NCBI GenBank assembly: GCA_958347955.1
Contig: CATVXH010000005.1
Coordinates: 37,933 to 101,932 of the forward strand
Direction of reading: 5' to 3'
Length of the DNA stretch: 64,000 nt
From: an uncultured Sutterella sp.
GTDB lineage: Bacteria > Pseudomonadota > Gammaproteobacteria > Burkholderiales > Burkholderiaceae_F
Shown: positions 17,767-26,345 of the stretch, piece after piece
Numbering within the stretch: the first letter of the stretch is position 1
How the letters are laid out: each line of letters starts with the position of its first letter
Notes under the pieces: generated by a model
What the model saw: the letters and a program-made list of their open reading frames with translations, nothing else
Told to the model about the DNA's origin: nothing
The model's database searches: none
Position numbers and translations under genes: made by a program

Positions 17767-18537
17767 TCATGCCAAGCCCTGAGCATACACCTCTCGCACT
17801 CGGTCGAGATCCTCTTGAGTGTCCACACCCGCAGGTAATGCGCCGGGCAAAACCGCTACGGCAATTTTGACACCGTAGTAAAGAGCCCGCAGTTGTTCAA
17901 GGCTTTCCCACTTTTCAATAGGAGCTTGTTCCCATTGGGGATAACGTTTTAAAAATTTCACCCGATAGGCGTACAGTCCGATATGGCGAAGCGGCACAAG
18001 CCCAGCGGGGAGTCTTGTCCTATCGTCTCGGAAGGCATCGCGGGGCCATGGAATGGGGGCGCGGCTGAAAGTAATCGCATTGCCTTGAACGTCGCGCACC
18101 ACTTTAACAACATTCGGATTCAGGAATTCTTCAATATCATCAATCGGGTGACCCGCCGTAGCCATTTCGCACTCAGGGTGGTCGGCCAACAATTGCGCAA
18201 CCTCTCTGATCACGTCGGTCGGAATGAGAGGTTCATCCCCCTGAACATTAACAACGATTGCCTCGTCCGGCAGTCCCAGTTTCATGACGGTTTCGGCCAA
18301 TCGGTCAGTGCCGGTCGGATGATCCGCGGAGGTGAGAATCACTTTTACGCCGTTTTGCTCACAGGCCTTGACAATGGCTTCGTGGTCGGTAGCGACCACA
18401 ACATCGGCGGCGCCGGAGGCTTTCGCGCGTTCAGCCACACGCACCACCATGGGACGTCCGGCAATGTCTTTTAACGGTTTTTCAGGAAGTCGGGTTGACT
18501 TCATTCGTGACGGAATGATGGCGTAAAACTCAGTCAT
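17767..18537 (-). CDS. kdsB: CMP-KDO synthetase (3-deoxy-manno-octulosonate cytidylyltransferase)
   Basis: 256 residues with the nucleotidyltransferase motif IIPSRMKSTRLPEKPLKDI at the N-terminus, NVQGDEPLI in the middle, and YAYR plus a conserved LEQLR further on. It activates KDO with CTP for attachment to lipid A, giving CMP-KDO and pyrophosphate. It lies 1 bp after the Trm112-like gene, so it is co-transcribed with lpxK, another lipid A gene. Its presence supports a Gram-negative envelope with LPS. Confidence 0.96.
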   Translation of the reverse strand: MTEFYAIIPSRMKSTRLPEKPLKDIAGRPMVVRVAERAKASGAADVVVATDHEAIVKACEQNGVKVILTSADHPTGTDRLAETVMKLGLPDEAIVVNVQGDEPLIPTDVIREVAQLLADHPECEMATAGHPIDDIEEFLNPNVVKVVRDVQGNAITFSRAPIPWPRDAFRDDRTRLPAGLVPLRHIGLYAYRVKFLKRYPQWEQAPIEKWESLEQLRALYYGVKIAVAVLPGALPAGVDTQEDLDRVREVYAQGLA

Positions 18538-18538
18538 A

Positions 18539-18760
18539 TTAAGCTCCCCTCACGATTGAAAGGCGCTTGGCATAATCTTCGGCCTCTTCATTTGTGAGTT
18601 TCTTGGCTTCTTCCGGGATCATATTGGGAATATTGTCTTTGACTTCAAAAGCCAGTTTGCAACGCGGACAAACCAAAACGTTGCGCTCGGCATCCCAAAC
18701 GATGGCCCCTTTGCAAATCGGGCACACCAAAGTAGCGGTAAGACGGGGATCAAGGGCCAT
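18539..18760 (-). CDS. Trm112/YcaR-family zinc-binding small protein
   Basis: 73 residues from the ATG at 18760; an upstream start at 18805 would lie inside lpxK and adds unconserved sequence. Two CxxC pairs, CPICKG and CPRCKLAF, form a probable zinc knuckle typical of the UPF0434/Trm112 family. In bacteria the protein is found between lpxK and kdsB (as YcaR) with no settled function; eukaryotic Trm112 is a methyltransferase activator. Its start lies 1 nt after the lpxK stop and its stop 1 nt before kdsB. Confidence 0.9.
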   Translation of the reverse strand: MALDPRLTATLVCPICKGAIVWDAERNVLVCPRCKLAFEVKDNIPNMIPEEAKKLTNEEAEDYAKRLSIVRGA

Positions 18761-18761
18761 T

Positions 18762-19772
18762 TTATTTCTGAACCTTTTCTTGAAGTTTGTGTTCAATAAG
18801 ATCAACCAGATAGGGGTCGATATCGACGAGATACTCCACCGTGTAAATTCTGGGATCTTGGGCTATATCAGGCTGTTGACGGCACTTGACCGCGTCTTTG
18901 CCTGTGATAAGAATGATTTCTTCCTTGCAGTTTTTAAATGGGTTTTCATCAAAAGCGTAGTGATCACCCAATTCCATTTCCGGCCCTTCAATGTCATGGG
19001 CCCGAAGCATGGCAAAAAAACGTCCCGGCGCGGCAATGCCCGCGGCGGCCAAGACTGGTTTTTTCATTTGCGCCACTTCTTCGAGCGTCATGCTGCGGCT
19101 TCCGTCGAGTGACTTCGCTCGCCCCAACGTCGCCGTCGCTGCGAATCTCGGAGTGCGGCTGTCGAAAGTATCTTCGGTCGCATTCAAGACAATGGCATCG
19201 ACCTCATCCAAACGGGAAGGCGGCTCGCGCAGGGGGCCGGCAGGCAACACCCATCCGTTACCAAGTCCTCTGGCGCCAACGACGGCCAGTTCCACGTCAC
19301 GGGCCAACGCATAGTGCTGCAGCCCGTCGTCAGAAATAATAAGGTCGCACTCGGGGTATTTGTCTAAGAGCAAAAGAGCGGCGGCGACTCTGTCTCGGGC
19401 GACGGCGACCGGAACCCGGGTTTGCCTCGCGATTAACAGCGGCTCATCGCCCACCTTGGTGGCGGGGCTGTCGGCAAACACCATTTGCGCCGCATCATCT
19501 TTACGACCAAAGCCGCGGGAAACAACCCCCGGATGGTAACCGCGTCTGATAAGTTCTTTAACGAGGGCGATGGTTACCGGTGTCTTTCCTGTGCCGCCTA
19601 CATAGATATTGCCGACGACCACAACCGGCACAGGCAGGCGATGCGGTTTCGTTTTCAAGCGTCTATTGCGTGCAATGACGAGAAATACTAATGAAAGAGG
19701 AGATAGGGCCCAAGCCAGCAGACCTCTTTTAGTCCACTGACGATGCAGCCACGACTCAAATGTGGCTCGCAT
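18762..19772 (-). CDS. lpxK: Tetraacyldisaccharide 4'-kinase
   Basis: 336 residues. An N-terminal membrane-associating helix (LLAWALSPLSLVFLVIA) is followed by the Walker A motif GNIYVGGTGKTPV and the conserved SDDGLQHYALARD. LpxK phosphorylates the 4' position of the lipid A disaccharide at the inner face of the inner membrane. It is first in the lpxK-Trm112-kdsB-adk group. The region upstream (19773-20139) carries no recognised gene. Confidence 0.95.
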   Translation of the reverse strand: MRATFESWLHRQWTKRGLLAWALSPLSLVFLVIARNRRLKTKPHRLPVPVVVVGNIYVGGTGKTPVTIALVKELIRRGYHPGVVSRGFGRKDDAAQMVFADSPATKVGDEPLLIARQTRVPVAVARDRVAAALLLLDKYPECDLIISDDGLQHYALARDVELAVVGARGLGNGWVLPAGPLREPPSRLDEVDAIVLNATEDTFDSRTPRFAATATLGRAKSLDGSRSMTLEEVAQMKKPVLAAAGIAAPGRFFAMLRAHDIEGPEMELGDHYAFDENPFKNCKEEIILITGKDAVKCRQQPDIAQDPRIYTVEYLVDIDPYLVDLIEHKLQEKVQK

Positions 19773-20139
19773 AGGATTCTCCGATGATGTGAAAAAATGA
19801 CTGTCGACCCTCAGGGCCGGAACTGTCAGAAAGCATATGTTTTTTCTCTACCTGCTTTAAAAAGCTAACCTTTTAATCTTAGCAAATATGCAGAAAACTG
19901 CACTTAAGTTGAAGGAAGAAATTACTTTCAGGAGGCACTTTGACTTAGCCTGAAAAAAGTTGACACCTTTAAGAACTAAAGGAGTTAAAAATGTTGGTCA
20001 AATTAGACACCAAAAATTAGGACTATCGAGAGTTTTGTGGAATTTTTCACCCAACTCTGGCTGGCAACAGCCCCTTTTCTCAAACACTGGGGGCTGTGCC
20101 GCATCTCCGAGAGAACGGATACAGGACTCTATGAAACAA
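19773..20139. other. Gene-poor stretch upstream of lpxK, possible element remnant
   Basis: No supported gene is seen across about 370 bp. The part from 19925 to 20035 is purine-rich, with two GACACC copies about 45 bp apart and a short ATG frame behind GGAG (around 19990) that stops after nine codons. A different plus frame has about 53 codons to the TGA near 20165, including WLATAPFLKHWGLCR, with only a GTG as a start. I do not recognise this peptide. The patch may be the worn end of a mobile element, but no inverted terminal repeats were found. Confidence 0.3.
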
Positions 20140-20174
20140 CCGCGATCATTCGCTTTTGGGTCGATTGATCGCGG
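20140..20174 (-). terminator. Terminator of the Dsb-like gene
   Basis: CCGCGATCA (20140-20148) and TGATCGCGG (20166-20174) form a perfect 9-bp stem. Read on the minus strand it lies 8 nt after the Dsb-like stop and is followed by TTGTTT. Confidence 0.65.
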
Positions 20175-20181
20175 GTTGGAG

Positions 20182-20769
20182 TTAAAGTTCAAAAAGTTTT
20201 TTAAGTTCTTCGGTTGTTAATCGTTCATCAAAAGGCAGGTACTCGCCTTTGGAATTTTTAAAGACCCCGTAGGGAACCGCTCTGCAGCCAGCCCTGCGGT
20301 GAAGCTTGGTGTTTGTCCATACTTTATCTCGGACATCGACGGGTAACTTTTCCACCAAACCGTAACGAATTCCGCGAAATTCGATGTCAGTGAAATGAGC
20401 AAAATGTTCTTCCAATTTTGCTAAAGGATCTTTGTCAATCAGGATCGTCGTGGCTTGGGGTTCCGAATGAATGTTCATGAAAGAGATCGGGCAGAAGATA
20501 AACTCGATCTTATCCATAAAGGGTTCAAGCCTTTGATGCAGATGCCAACAATCGCGGCACTGCGTATCAAATGCGACATAAGCTTTGGGGCGGCCTGCGG
20601 GGCCTTTGGAGGAAATTCCAGTGCCTTCTTTTTCAAAAGACTCATACATTTTTTTGCCATCCCAAATCACGGGGACGGAGGCGGGGGCGGCCTGGGCGGG
20701 CGCAACGGCGGCTGTCAGCAAAGATGCGAAGCCGGCCCACATAGCGCCGCGTCTAGTTAATTTCTCCAT
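20182..20769 (-). CDS. Exported thioredoxin-fold oxidoreductase (DsbA/DsbG-like)
   Basis: 195 residues from the ATG at 20769, eight bases after a strong GGAGG; an upstream start at 20814 overlaps the DUF2156 gene. The N-terminus (LTRRGAMWAGFASLLTAA, then AQA) looks like a signal peptide, possibly Tat because of the RR pair. The active site CRDC lies at about residues 70-73, and a cis-proline loop is visible in CRAVPYGVF. The fold suggests periplasmic disulfide oxidation or isomerisation; no dimerisation domain precedes it, unlike DsbC/DsbG. It follows the DUF2156 gene closely. Confidence 0.78.
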   Translation of the reverse strand: MEKLTRRGAMWAGFASLLTAAVAPAQAAPASVPVIWDGKKMYESFEKEGTGISSKGPAGRPKAYVAFDTQCRDCWHLHQRLEPFMDKIEFIFCPISFMNIHSEPQATTILIDKDPLAKLEEHFAHFTDIEFRGIRYGLVEKLPVDVRDKVWTNTKLHRRAGCRAVPYGVFKNSKGEYLPFDERLTTEELKKLFEL

Positions 20770-20800
20770 AACGTTAACCTCCAGCTTTTTGTTGATTGTA

Positions 20801-21697
20801 TCAATGAATTTCAATGACGCCCTTTTTCAATTGGGCGACCGGATGCCAATCTTGTTTGGCTTTTCTCAATCCCGCAATGCCCAAATCCTCTTCCCGGTTT
20901 AAATATTCAATGCAAAGCGGCAAGCTTTTTGCGAACGCCTGTGATAAAGCCGGGTAGGCGCCGGGAACTTCACGCGTGGCCTTTTCGATATGCACGGCTA
21001 AAATGTCAGGAGCGCTTCTGGCGCCGTAAGTTAAGCCGAGTATCCGTCCGTGATCGTGAAGCACTCCTCCATAAACGGGCAGTTCATCCCAGTGCGACAA
21101 CACCTTCTCTATAGCGTTTCTTTCTTGTTCGAGGTTTTCGTCCATTTCCCTGCCGCTGTACCAATCGTCAAGAAAGTTCATGCAGCTGTCAAAAAGATCT
21201 TTGGTGTAGATATTAAATTGAGCTTCGGGACAAGCCTTGTAAAAACGTTTAATGAAATTGCGTTTGCTGTGAAAGTGGGAGCCCGGCAGCTCAACAAAAT
21301 CAGAACAGGCGTACATATAGTCCCAGCGATCAGGGTTGCGCTCGATGATGAGCTCGTGGTCGGGGAAAGCCTTTGAAAGCACCGGTTCCATCAAGTCGGT
21401 GACGCCATAAAAGAGCAAGGGGCGATGATTGTCTCGCGCTTGTTTGGATAAATATTCAAAGAGTTCTAAAGGGATTGGCTTTTCGCCGATTGGCATGACA
21501 AACACGGGGAGGGACAGGTTTGTCAGCGTGCGCTCAATGATTAAGTGTGTGCCTTCGTATTCAAAATAGCGGAAATGGTTCTGGATACCGCGGCTAAAAA
21601 GCGACACCAAACTCAAGTCGCAGTCACCATTGGCAAACTGCGGCAGATACTTCTTCAAAAGGCAGAAATCGTTTTCTTTCAGTTCTTTAAATGTCAT
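20801..21697 (-). CDS. DUF2156 (phosphatidylglycerol lysyltransferase C-domain-like) protein
   Basis: 298 residues from the ATG at 21697; the open frame extends upstream to 22012, but that part overlaps xseA and has no family resemblance. The sequence matches DUF2156, a tandem GNAT-like fold related to the C-terminal part of MprF. Typical segments are LLFYGVTDLMEPVL, the LPGSHFHSKRNFIKRF stretch, and a late HIEKATREVPGAYPALSQAF. MprF relatives use aminoacyl-tRNA to modify lipids, but stand-alone cytoplasmic forms have no proven activity. It occupies the space between lpxK and xseA together with the Dsb-like gene. Confidence 0.77.
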   Translation of the reverse strand: MTFKELKENDFCLLKKYLPQFANGDCDLSLVSLFSRGIQNHFRYFEYEGTHLIIERTLTNLSLPVFVMPIGEKPIPLELFEYLSKQARDNHRPLLFYGVTDLMEPVLSKAFPDHELIIERNPDRWDYMYACSDFVELPGSHFHSKRNFIKRFYKACPEAQFNIYTKDLFDSCMNFLDDWYSGREMDENLEQERNAIEKVLSHWDELPVYGGVLHDHGRILGLTYGARSAPDILAVHIEKATREVPGAYPALSQAFAKSLPLCIEYLNREEDLGIAGLRKAKQDWHPVAQLKKGVIEIH

Positions 21698-21797
21698 GGC
21701 ATATCTTTCAAAATAACGCACTAACATTAAGACAGACGAACGGAATTTGCAAAGTAATTTCGTTAGAATTTTCGCAAGAATTCGTCTATTGAAAATT

Positions 21798-23144
21798 ATG
21801 TTTTTTGAGCAAGATTCGCAGCCTGTGCGATCACCGGTATGGACAGTATCGGAATTGAATGAACAGGTTTCCCAGTGTTTGCAAATGAACTTTCCCCCTT
21901 TATGGGTCGCAGGGGAAGTGCGGGGTTTTACCCGCGCGGCTTCGGGGCATTGGTACTTCACGCTTAAAGATGCATCGGCAGAATTGTCGTGCGCGATGTT
22001 TGCGGGAAACAATCGTCGTTTGGGTTTTATTCCTAAGACGGGTGACCACCTTGAGGTTCATGGTCAAGTGAGTATTTACCGCGCCAGAGGCTCCTACCAA
22101 ATGGTGGTGGATGCTGCCAGGCAAGCGGGACTAGGCACTCTTTACGAACGTTTTTTGCAATTAAAGGATAAGCTTCAAAAAGAGGGGTTGTTTGATCTTT
22201 CGAGAAAAAAAACAATTTCACGAATCAATACAAAAATTGCTGTGGTGACAAGTCTTCAGGCCGCGGCCCTCAGAGATGTCTTGATCACGCTAAGGCGCCG
22301 CGCGCCCTACGCCCGAGTGACGGTGTTTGAAACCTCAGTGCAGGGAGAAGGGGCGCCTGAGGAAATCATTTCTGCCTTGAGGCGAGCTGAACAAAGTGAC
22401 AATGTTGAAGTGATTTTGTTGGTCCGAGGGGGTGGGTCCATACAGGATTTATGGTCTTTTAATGATGAAAATGTGGCTCGAACGGTGGCGTCTTTGACTA
22501 AACCCGTCATTGTCGGCGTTGGCCATGAAAGTGATGTCACGATTGTCGACTGGGTGGCGGATTTGCGAGCGGCAACACCGACGGCGGCCGCAGAGCACGC
22601 GACTGAAAGCGTGGACGTGCTGATCAAAGAACTCTCACAAATCAATGACACCCTAACTTATGCTTGGAATCGCTATTGGAGTGAATCGAGTCAAAAAGTG
22701 GATTCTTTGATGCGGGAAATTCCGGACCCTCGTAAGAATTTAATCCAGGCACAAGAACGTTTGTCACACATGAATCAACTTGTCGAGAGTTTGATGCGGA
22801 CACAATGGCAAATGAGAGCGGAAACGACGAGGCTTTTGACAGAGGCGTTGATTAAACCCTCTGCAAGGCTTGCTTTTGAACGTGAAAAATGGTCCCGATT
22901 GTCGGATGAGTGTCATTTGTTAGTGAAAGAGCGTGTGGAGAAATCAAGACAGGAGAGTGAATCACTGATGGCTCTTTTAACAGAGTTAAGTCCCCAAGCC
23001 GTTCTTAATAAAGGGTACAGTTACGTGACGGATGCGAGCGGAAGATTTGTAAAAAGTGCTCGGACGGTAAAACCGGGAGAAAGCCTGAATATTCACTGGC
23101 ACGACGGCAAAATTTTTGCCAGTGTTGATAGGACAGAGTCTTGA
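21798..23144 (+). CDS. xseA: Exodeoxyribonuclease VII large subunit
   Basis: 448 residues from the ATG at 21798, chosen because it begins just before the conserved OB fold (TVSELNEQV, then WVAGEVRGF). The catalytic region follows: AAALRDVLITLRRR, RGGGSIQDLWSFNDE and GVGHESDVTIVDWVADLRAA. A long helical region (about residues 280-390) precedes a small C-terminal domain with LNKGYSYV. ExoVII degrades single-stranded DNA together with XseB, which is not in this window. The next gene, sodB, is 78 bp downstream in the same direction. Confidence 0.95.
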   Translation: MFFEQDSQPVRSPVWTVSELNEQVSQCLQMNFPPLWVAGEVRGFTRAASGHWYFTLKDASAELSCAMFAGNNRRLGFIPKTGDHLEVHGQVSIYRARGSYQMVVDAARQAGLGTLYERFLQLKDKLQKEGLFDLSRKKTISRINTKIAVVTSLQAAALRDVLITLRRRAPYARVTVFETSVQGEGAPEEIISALRRAEQSDNVEVILLVRGGGSIQDLWSFNDENVARTVASLTKPVIVGVGHESDVTIVDWVADLRAATPTAAAEHATESVDVLIKELSQINDTLTYAWNRYWSESSQKVDSLMREIPDPRKNLIQAQERLSHMNQLVESLMRTQWQMRAETTRLLTEALIKPSARLAFEREKWSRLSDECHLLVKERVEKSRQESESLMALLTELSPQAVLNKGYSYVTDASGRFVKSARTVKPGESLNIHWHDGKIFASVDRTES

Positions 23145-23222
23145 GGTTGCAATTCTTAACCAGAAAATTTACCGCAGCCCTTTTTTTGTCCGTACAATCA
23201 AAACGTTTTTAGGAGAGATGAA

Positions 23223-23822
23223 ATGCCTTTTCAATTACCCACATTAGCTTTTCCGTTAAATGCGTTGGCTCCTGCCATGTCGGAAGAAACGATGCAATAT
23301 CACTACGGTAAGCATCATCAAACGTATCTCACCAATTTAAACGTAGCGATTAAAGGGACTCCTTTTGAATCCATGTCATTGGAAGAAATCGTTTTGGCAA
23401 GCGATGGAATCAACACCGGTGTCTTTAACAACGCAGCGCAAGCTTGGAATCATGCGTTCTTCTGGATGTGCCTGTCGCCCAAGGGCGGTCAAAAACCCCA
23501 AGGTGAATTGTTAAGAAAAATCGAAGAACGTTGGGGTTCTTTTGAAGCGTTCCGTGAACAATTTTGCGCAAGTGCCGCCGGCAATTTCGGTTCCGGTTGG
23601 ACTTGGCTGGTGCTCACTCCCGCTAAGACCCTGGAAATCGTCAATACTTCCAATGCGGGAACTCAATTGGCAAGTGACAACACACCCCTGATGGTCGTCG
23701 ATGTGTGGGAACATGCTTACTACATTGATTATCGGAATTCTCGACCGAATTATCTCAACGCCTTGTTCGATCATTTGATTGACTGGGAATTCGTGGCAAA
23801 GAATTACTACAACGCTAAGTAG
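23223..23822 (+). CDS. sodB: Superoxide dismutase [Fe]
   Basis: 199 residues, the usual FeSOD length. Metal ligands are visible in YHYGKHHQTYL, in NHAFFWMCLSP, and in VVDVWEHAYYIDYRN. GSGWTWLV is also present. Residues around the active site favour the iron form, though Mn use cannot be excluded. It dismutates superoxide in the cytoplasm. A good ribosome site (AGGAGAG) precedes the start. It follows xseA, a common beta-proteobacterial neighbour, and ends in a hairpin. Confidence 0.95.
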   Translation: MPFQLPTLAFPLNALAPAMSEETMQYHYGKHHQTYLTNLNVAIKGTPFESMSLEEIVLASDGINTGVFNNAAQAWNHAFFWMCLSPKGGQKPQGELLRKIEERWGSFEAFREQFCASAAGNFGSGWTWLVLTPAKTLEIVNTSNAGTQLASDNTPLMVVDVWEHAYYIDYRNSRPNYLNALFDHLIDWEFVAKNYYNAK

Positions 23823-23837
23823 TCGCGGAAACTGAAG

Positions 23838-23865
23838 CGGGCTTCGAGAAAATGAAGCCCGTTTT
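23838..23865 (+). terminator. Terminator after sodB
   Basis: CGGGCTTC (23838-23845) pairs with GAAGCCCG (23854-23861) around an 8-nt loop, followed by TTTTC. It lies between convergent sodB and the DUF192 gene. Confidence 0.75.
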
Positions 23866-24320
23866 CAATGGAACTGCAGATAGCTGCCCGTGTCGATCCG
23901 CTTTCTTTCAAACCAGCCGCCGTTCATTTCCAGCGCCCATGCGGCGGGAATCGGGGAACAATGAAGGTCTTCCGTTTCGGCTTTCATTTGTTTAATGGCT
24001 ACCAATTTACCGCTTTCATCAAAAAAGCCGACATCCAAATCAATGGGGACATTTTTCATCCACATGCAAACTGATCGAGCCGGTTTGAATACAAACAGCA
24101 TTCCCTCATTTTCACCGAGGGATCCGACTTTTTGCAGTCCCTTAATTTGTTCCGCTTCGGTGACAGCCAAGCGGGCGTTAATCGTTTGATTATTGATGCG
24201 TAAAGTTTGCGCGGAACTGACGAGCGGTAGGCAAATGAGCGTCAGGCACACAAAAAAACTGCGCAAAGAACAATAAGTTAAACTCCGCGCAGTTTCGAGC
24301 TTTCTAGAAACGTAGCTCAT
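23865..24320 (-). CDS. Exported DUF192-family protein
   Basis: 151 residues from the ATG at 24320; a longer start at 24353 overlaps the cold-shock gene, and no candidate has a clearly better ribosome site. A signal sequence (FFVCLTLICLPLVSSAQ) is followed by a DUF192 domain containing GLQKVGSLGENEGMLFVF, then VCMWMKNVPIDLDVGF and the terminal ALEMNGGWFERK. DUF192 proteins are small exported or lipid-linked beta-rich proteins of unknown function. The gene follows csp on the minus strand and may be co-transcribed with it. Confidence 0.8.
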   Translation of the reverse strand: MSYVSRKLETARSLTYCSLRSFFVCLTLICLPLVSSAQTLRINNQTINARLAVTEAEQIKGLQKVGSLGENEGMLFVFKPARSVCMWMKNVPIDLDVGFFDESGKLVAIKQMKAETEDLHCSPIPAAWALEMNGGWFERKRIDTGSYLQFH

Positions 24321-24336
24321 GGACACAAACAATCCT

Positions 24337-24567
24337 CTAGCTTGCAGCGTCATCGGTCTTCATTGGTGAGGGAATCACGCGCGTTGCGTGCAATCCGCGC
24401 TCAGACTGTTCGAATTCAAACTCCACTCGCTGATTGGTCTGCAAGGTCTTGCGACCGGGCATCTCAATGGAACGGAAATGTACGAACACTTCTCGATCTT
24501 GACCGTCGGGAATAAGGAATCCGTAACCCTTGGCGTCGGAGAACCATTTCACAGTACCGGAATTCAT
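24337..24567 (-). CDS. CspA-family cold-shock protein
   Basis: 76 residues from the ATG at 24567, with AGGATG just upstream; the longer frame start at 24639 is not conserved. The OB-fold RNA-binding motifs are GTVKWFSDAKGYGFL (RNP1) and VFVHFRSIEM (RNP2-like). The fold binds single-stranded RNA or DNA as a chaperone. The 10-residue C-terminal extension after VIPSP is acidic/small. It is divergent from the ABC transporter operon, with a 267-bp AT-rich gap. Confidence 0.93.
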   Translation of the reverse strand: MNSGTVKWFSDAKGYGFLIPDGQDREVFVHFRSIEMPGRKTLQTNQRVEFEFEQSERGLHATRVIPSPMKTDDAAS

Positions 24568-24793
24568 AAAACATCCTTGAAAAGAAAGCAAAGGCAAACT
24601 AGAGAAAGTTCTATTTTGTCTGCTTTCAATTTTCATCATATGCCTATTTCATAGTATTGAGCACATTTTCAACAATTATTTTTTCTTTTTAAGCAAAAAT
24701 AATAAAAAAGCAACAGACTTCAGTGGAAAGGCTTTCAAAAATAGACGGTTGTATTCAGGTTTTGTCTCATCTGTATTTTTTTAAATAAATGAA

Positions 24794-24833
24794 TATAATG
24801 ACGCAAACAATTATCAGAATCGTTCTCATTATC
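24794..24833 (+). promoter_or_regulatory. Promoter -10 and Fur-box-like operator before the ABC operon
   Basis: A perfect TATAAT lies at 24794-24799 with no good -35 hexamer. From 24809 to 24833 is an overlapping array of Fur-like half sites. On the minus strand, 24815-24833 reads GATAATGAGAACGATTCTG, which matches most of the 19-bp Fur consensus, and a further GATAAT follows. A repressor there would cover the transcription start and the translation start at 24835. Confidence 0.55.
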
Positions 24834-24834
24834 A

Positions 24835-25587
24835 ATGCTGCAAGGACGTATCTTACAACTTTCCATCGTTCCCATTGCGATTTTTTTCCTATGGGTTGTG
24901 TGCGCGAGATATTCCGATATTTCGCCGATTTTGTTGCCGGCGCCCCAGTCCGTGGTGTTGACGTTTAAAGAGCTCCTTGAATCCGGCGAGCTTGCCGAAC
25001 ACATTGTCTCCAGCGCGAAGAGGACTTTGAGTGGTTTCGCTCTCTCAAGTCTCGTCGGGATATCTCTTGCGTTAGTTTTTTCGCAAAGTCCGGTGGCAAA
25101 AAATTTAGGCTACTTTGTTGTTGAAGCCGCACGAGTGACGCCGCCATTGGCACTGATTCCTTTGTTGATTTTATGGCTTGGCATCGAGGAAGCGCCTAAG
25201 GTTGCCATTGTTTTTCTCTCAAGTTTTTTCCCCATTTATCTTAATGCGTTGACAGCGATTGAATCGGTGGAGCAGAAATTAAAAGAGGTGGCGAAAACTT
25301 TGCATTTTTCCGCCTGGGAGACATTTCGGTTGCTGACGATTCCTGCCGCTCTTCCCGGGATTTTGACGGGGTTGCGCGTGGGTTTCGGCTACAGTTGGCG
25401 CGCATTGGTTGGAGCAGAACTCATCGCAGCTTCAAGCGGTTTGGGTTTCATGATTAGTGAGGCCAGCGAATTTTCCAAGACCCCGGTCGTTTTTGTCGGA
25501 ATATTTTCCATCATCGTGATCGGTGTTTTCATGGATTGGCTGCTCTCCGCGTTCATTAAGCGTTACGCGAAATTCTTTTCTATGTGA
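24835..25587 (+). CDS. ABC transporter permease, SsuC/TauC type
   Basis: 250 residues with about six membrane helices. The EAA-loop region (ESVEQKLKEVAKTLHFSAWE) is typical of the NitT/TauT binding-protein-dependent permeases, as are the GISLALVF region and PLALIPLLILWLGIEEAPKV. It forms the inner-membrane channel of the importer encoded with the two following genes. There is no convincing ribosome site, and the ATG sits immediately after the Fur-like sequence, so translation may start on a short leader. The ATPase gene follows after 8 bp. Confidence 0.88.
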   Translation: MLQGRILQLSIVPIAIFFLWVVCARYSDISPILLPAPQSVVLTFKELLESGELAEHIVSSAKRTLSGFALSSLVGISLALVFSQSPVAKNLGYFVVEAARVTPPLALIPLLILWLGIEEAPKVAIVFLSSFFPIYLNALTAIESVEQKLKEVAKTLHFSAWETFRLLTIPAALPGILTGLRVGFGYSWRALVGAELIAASSGLGFMISEASEFSKTPVVFVGIFSIIVIGVFMDWLLSAFIKRYAKFFSM

Positions 25588-25595
25588 GATGAGTC

Positions 25596-26345
25596 ATGTT
25601 TTCCATTGAATGCAAAAGTCTCAGTAAAGAGTTTCGAAGCGTAAACGGTTCAATAAAGCCTGTTGACGGCCTTTCTGTGAGCCTGAAGGCGGGAGAAATT
25701 CACGCGGTTATCGGTGAGAGCGGTTGCGGAAAGACGACACTGCTTCGCCTTATCGCCGGATTGGATACTCCAGATTCGGGATCGGTTTGTTTTCTGCCTC
25801 AGGGTAAAACTCCCACGATTTCTATTGTGTTTCAGGAGCCGAGATTATTTCCGTGGTTTACTGTTGAAAAGAATGTGGCTTTGTCGGTAAGACATTTAAA
25901 TGGAGAAGAGCAGAAAGAAAAAGTTCGACGAGTGCTCGAGTTGGTCGGACTTTCTCATTGCAGGGAATTGTTGCCCTCTCAGCTATCGGGGGGTATGGCT
26001 CAACGCGTGGGGCTTGCACGCGCCTTATGTCCCGAACCGGACATTTTGCTTTTGGATGAAGCTTTCAGCGCGCTTGACGCGCTGACCCGATCAAAAATTT
26101 ATCCGGAATTTATACGAATTCATGAACGGCAGCCGGTGACCACGGTGTTGGTCACGCACGATGTGACGGAAGCGGTTCTTTTATCCCGAAATATTTTCCG
26201 ATTAGGAGCCGGTCATTTACTCAAAACATATTGTGTTGATCAGCCTTATCCCAGGACCTTGGCGACTGCCGGCGTGGGTAGGTTGATCGAAGACATTCTC
26301 AATGATTTTCTAACCGCAACAAAAGGAAATGATTATGAAGCTTAA
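25596..26345 (+). CDS. ABC transporter ATP-binding protein, SsuB/TauB type
   Basis: 249 residues with Walker A GESGCGKTTLLRL, the Q-loop in VFQEPRLFPW, the signature QLSGGMAQRVGLARAL, Walker B LLLDEAFSALD and the H-loop THDVTEAV. It is the cytoplasmic ATPase for the permease upstream. Its last 11 nt overlap the start of the substrate-binding protein gene. The transporter family carries sulfonates, taurine, nitrate, thiamine precursors or other small ligands; sequence alone does not choose. Confidence 0.92.
   Translation: MFSIECKSLSKEFRSVNGSIKPVDGLSVSLKAGEIHAVIGESGCGKTTLLRLIAGLDTPDSGSVCFLPQGKTPTISIVFQEPRLFPWFTVEKNVALSVRHLNGEEQKEKVRRVLELVGLSHCRELLPSQLSGGMAQRVGLARALCPEPDILLLDEAFSALDALTRSKIYPEFIRIHERQPVTTVLVTHDVTEAVLLSRNIFRLGAGHLLKTYCVDQPYPRTLATAGVGRLIEDILNDFLTATKGNDYEA

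Noticed and set aside
19960..20220. 86-codon plus-strand frame
   Set aside because: Runs into the antisense of the Dsb-like gene, has no ribosome site at its ATG and resembles no family.
24640..24834. CRISPR or repeat array in the AT-rich gap
   Set aside because: No regularly spaced repeats; only A/T-rich DNA, a -10 box and the Fur-like sequence.
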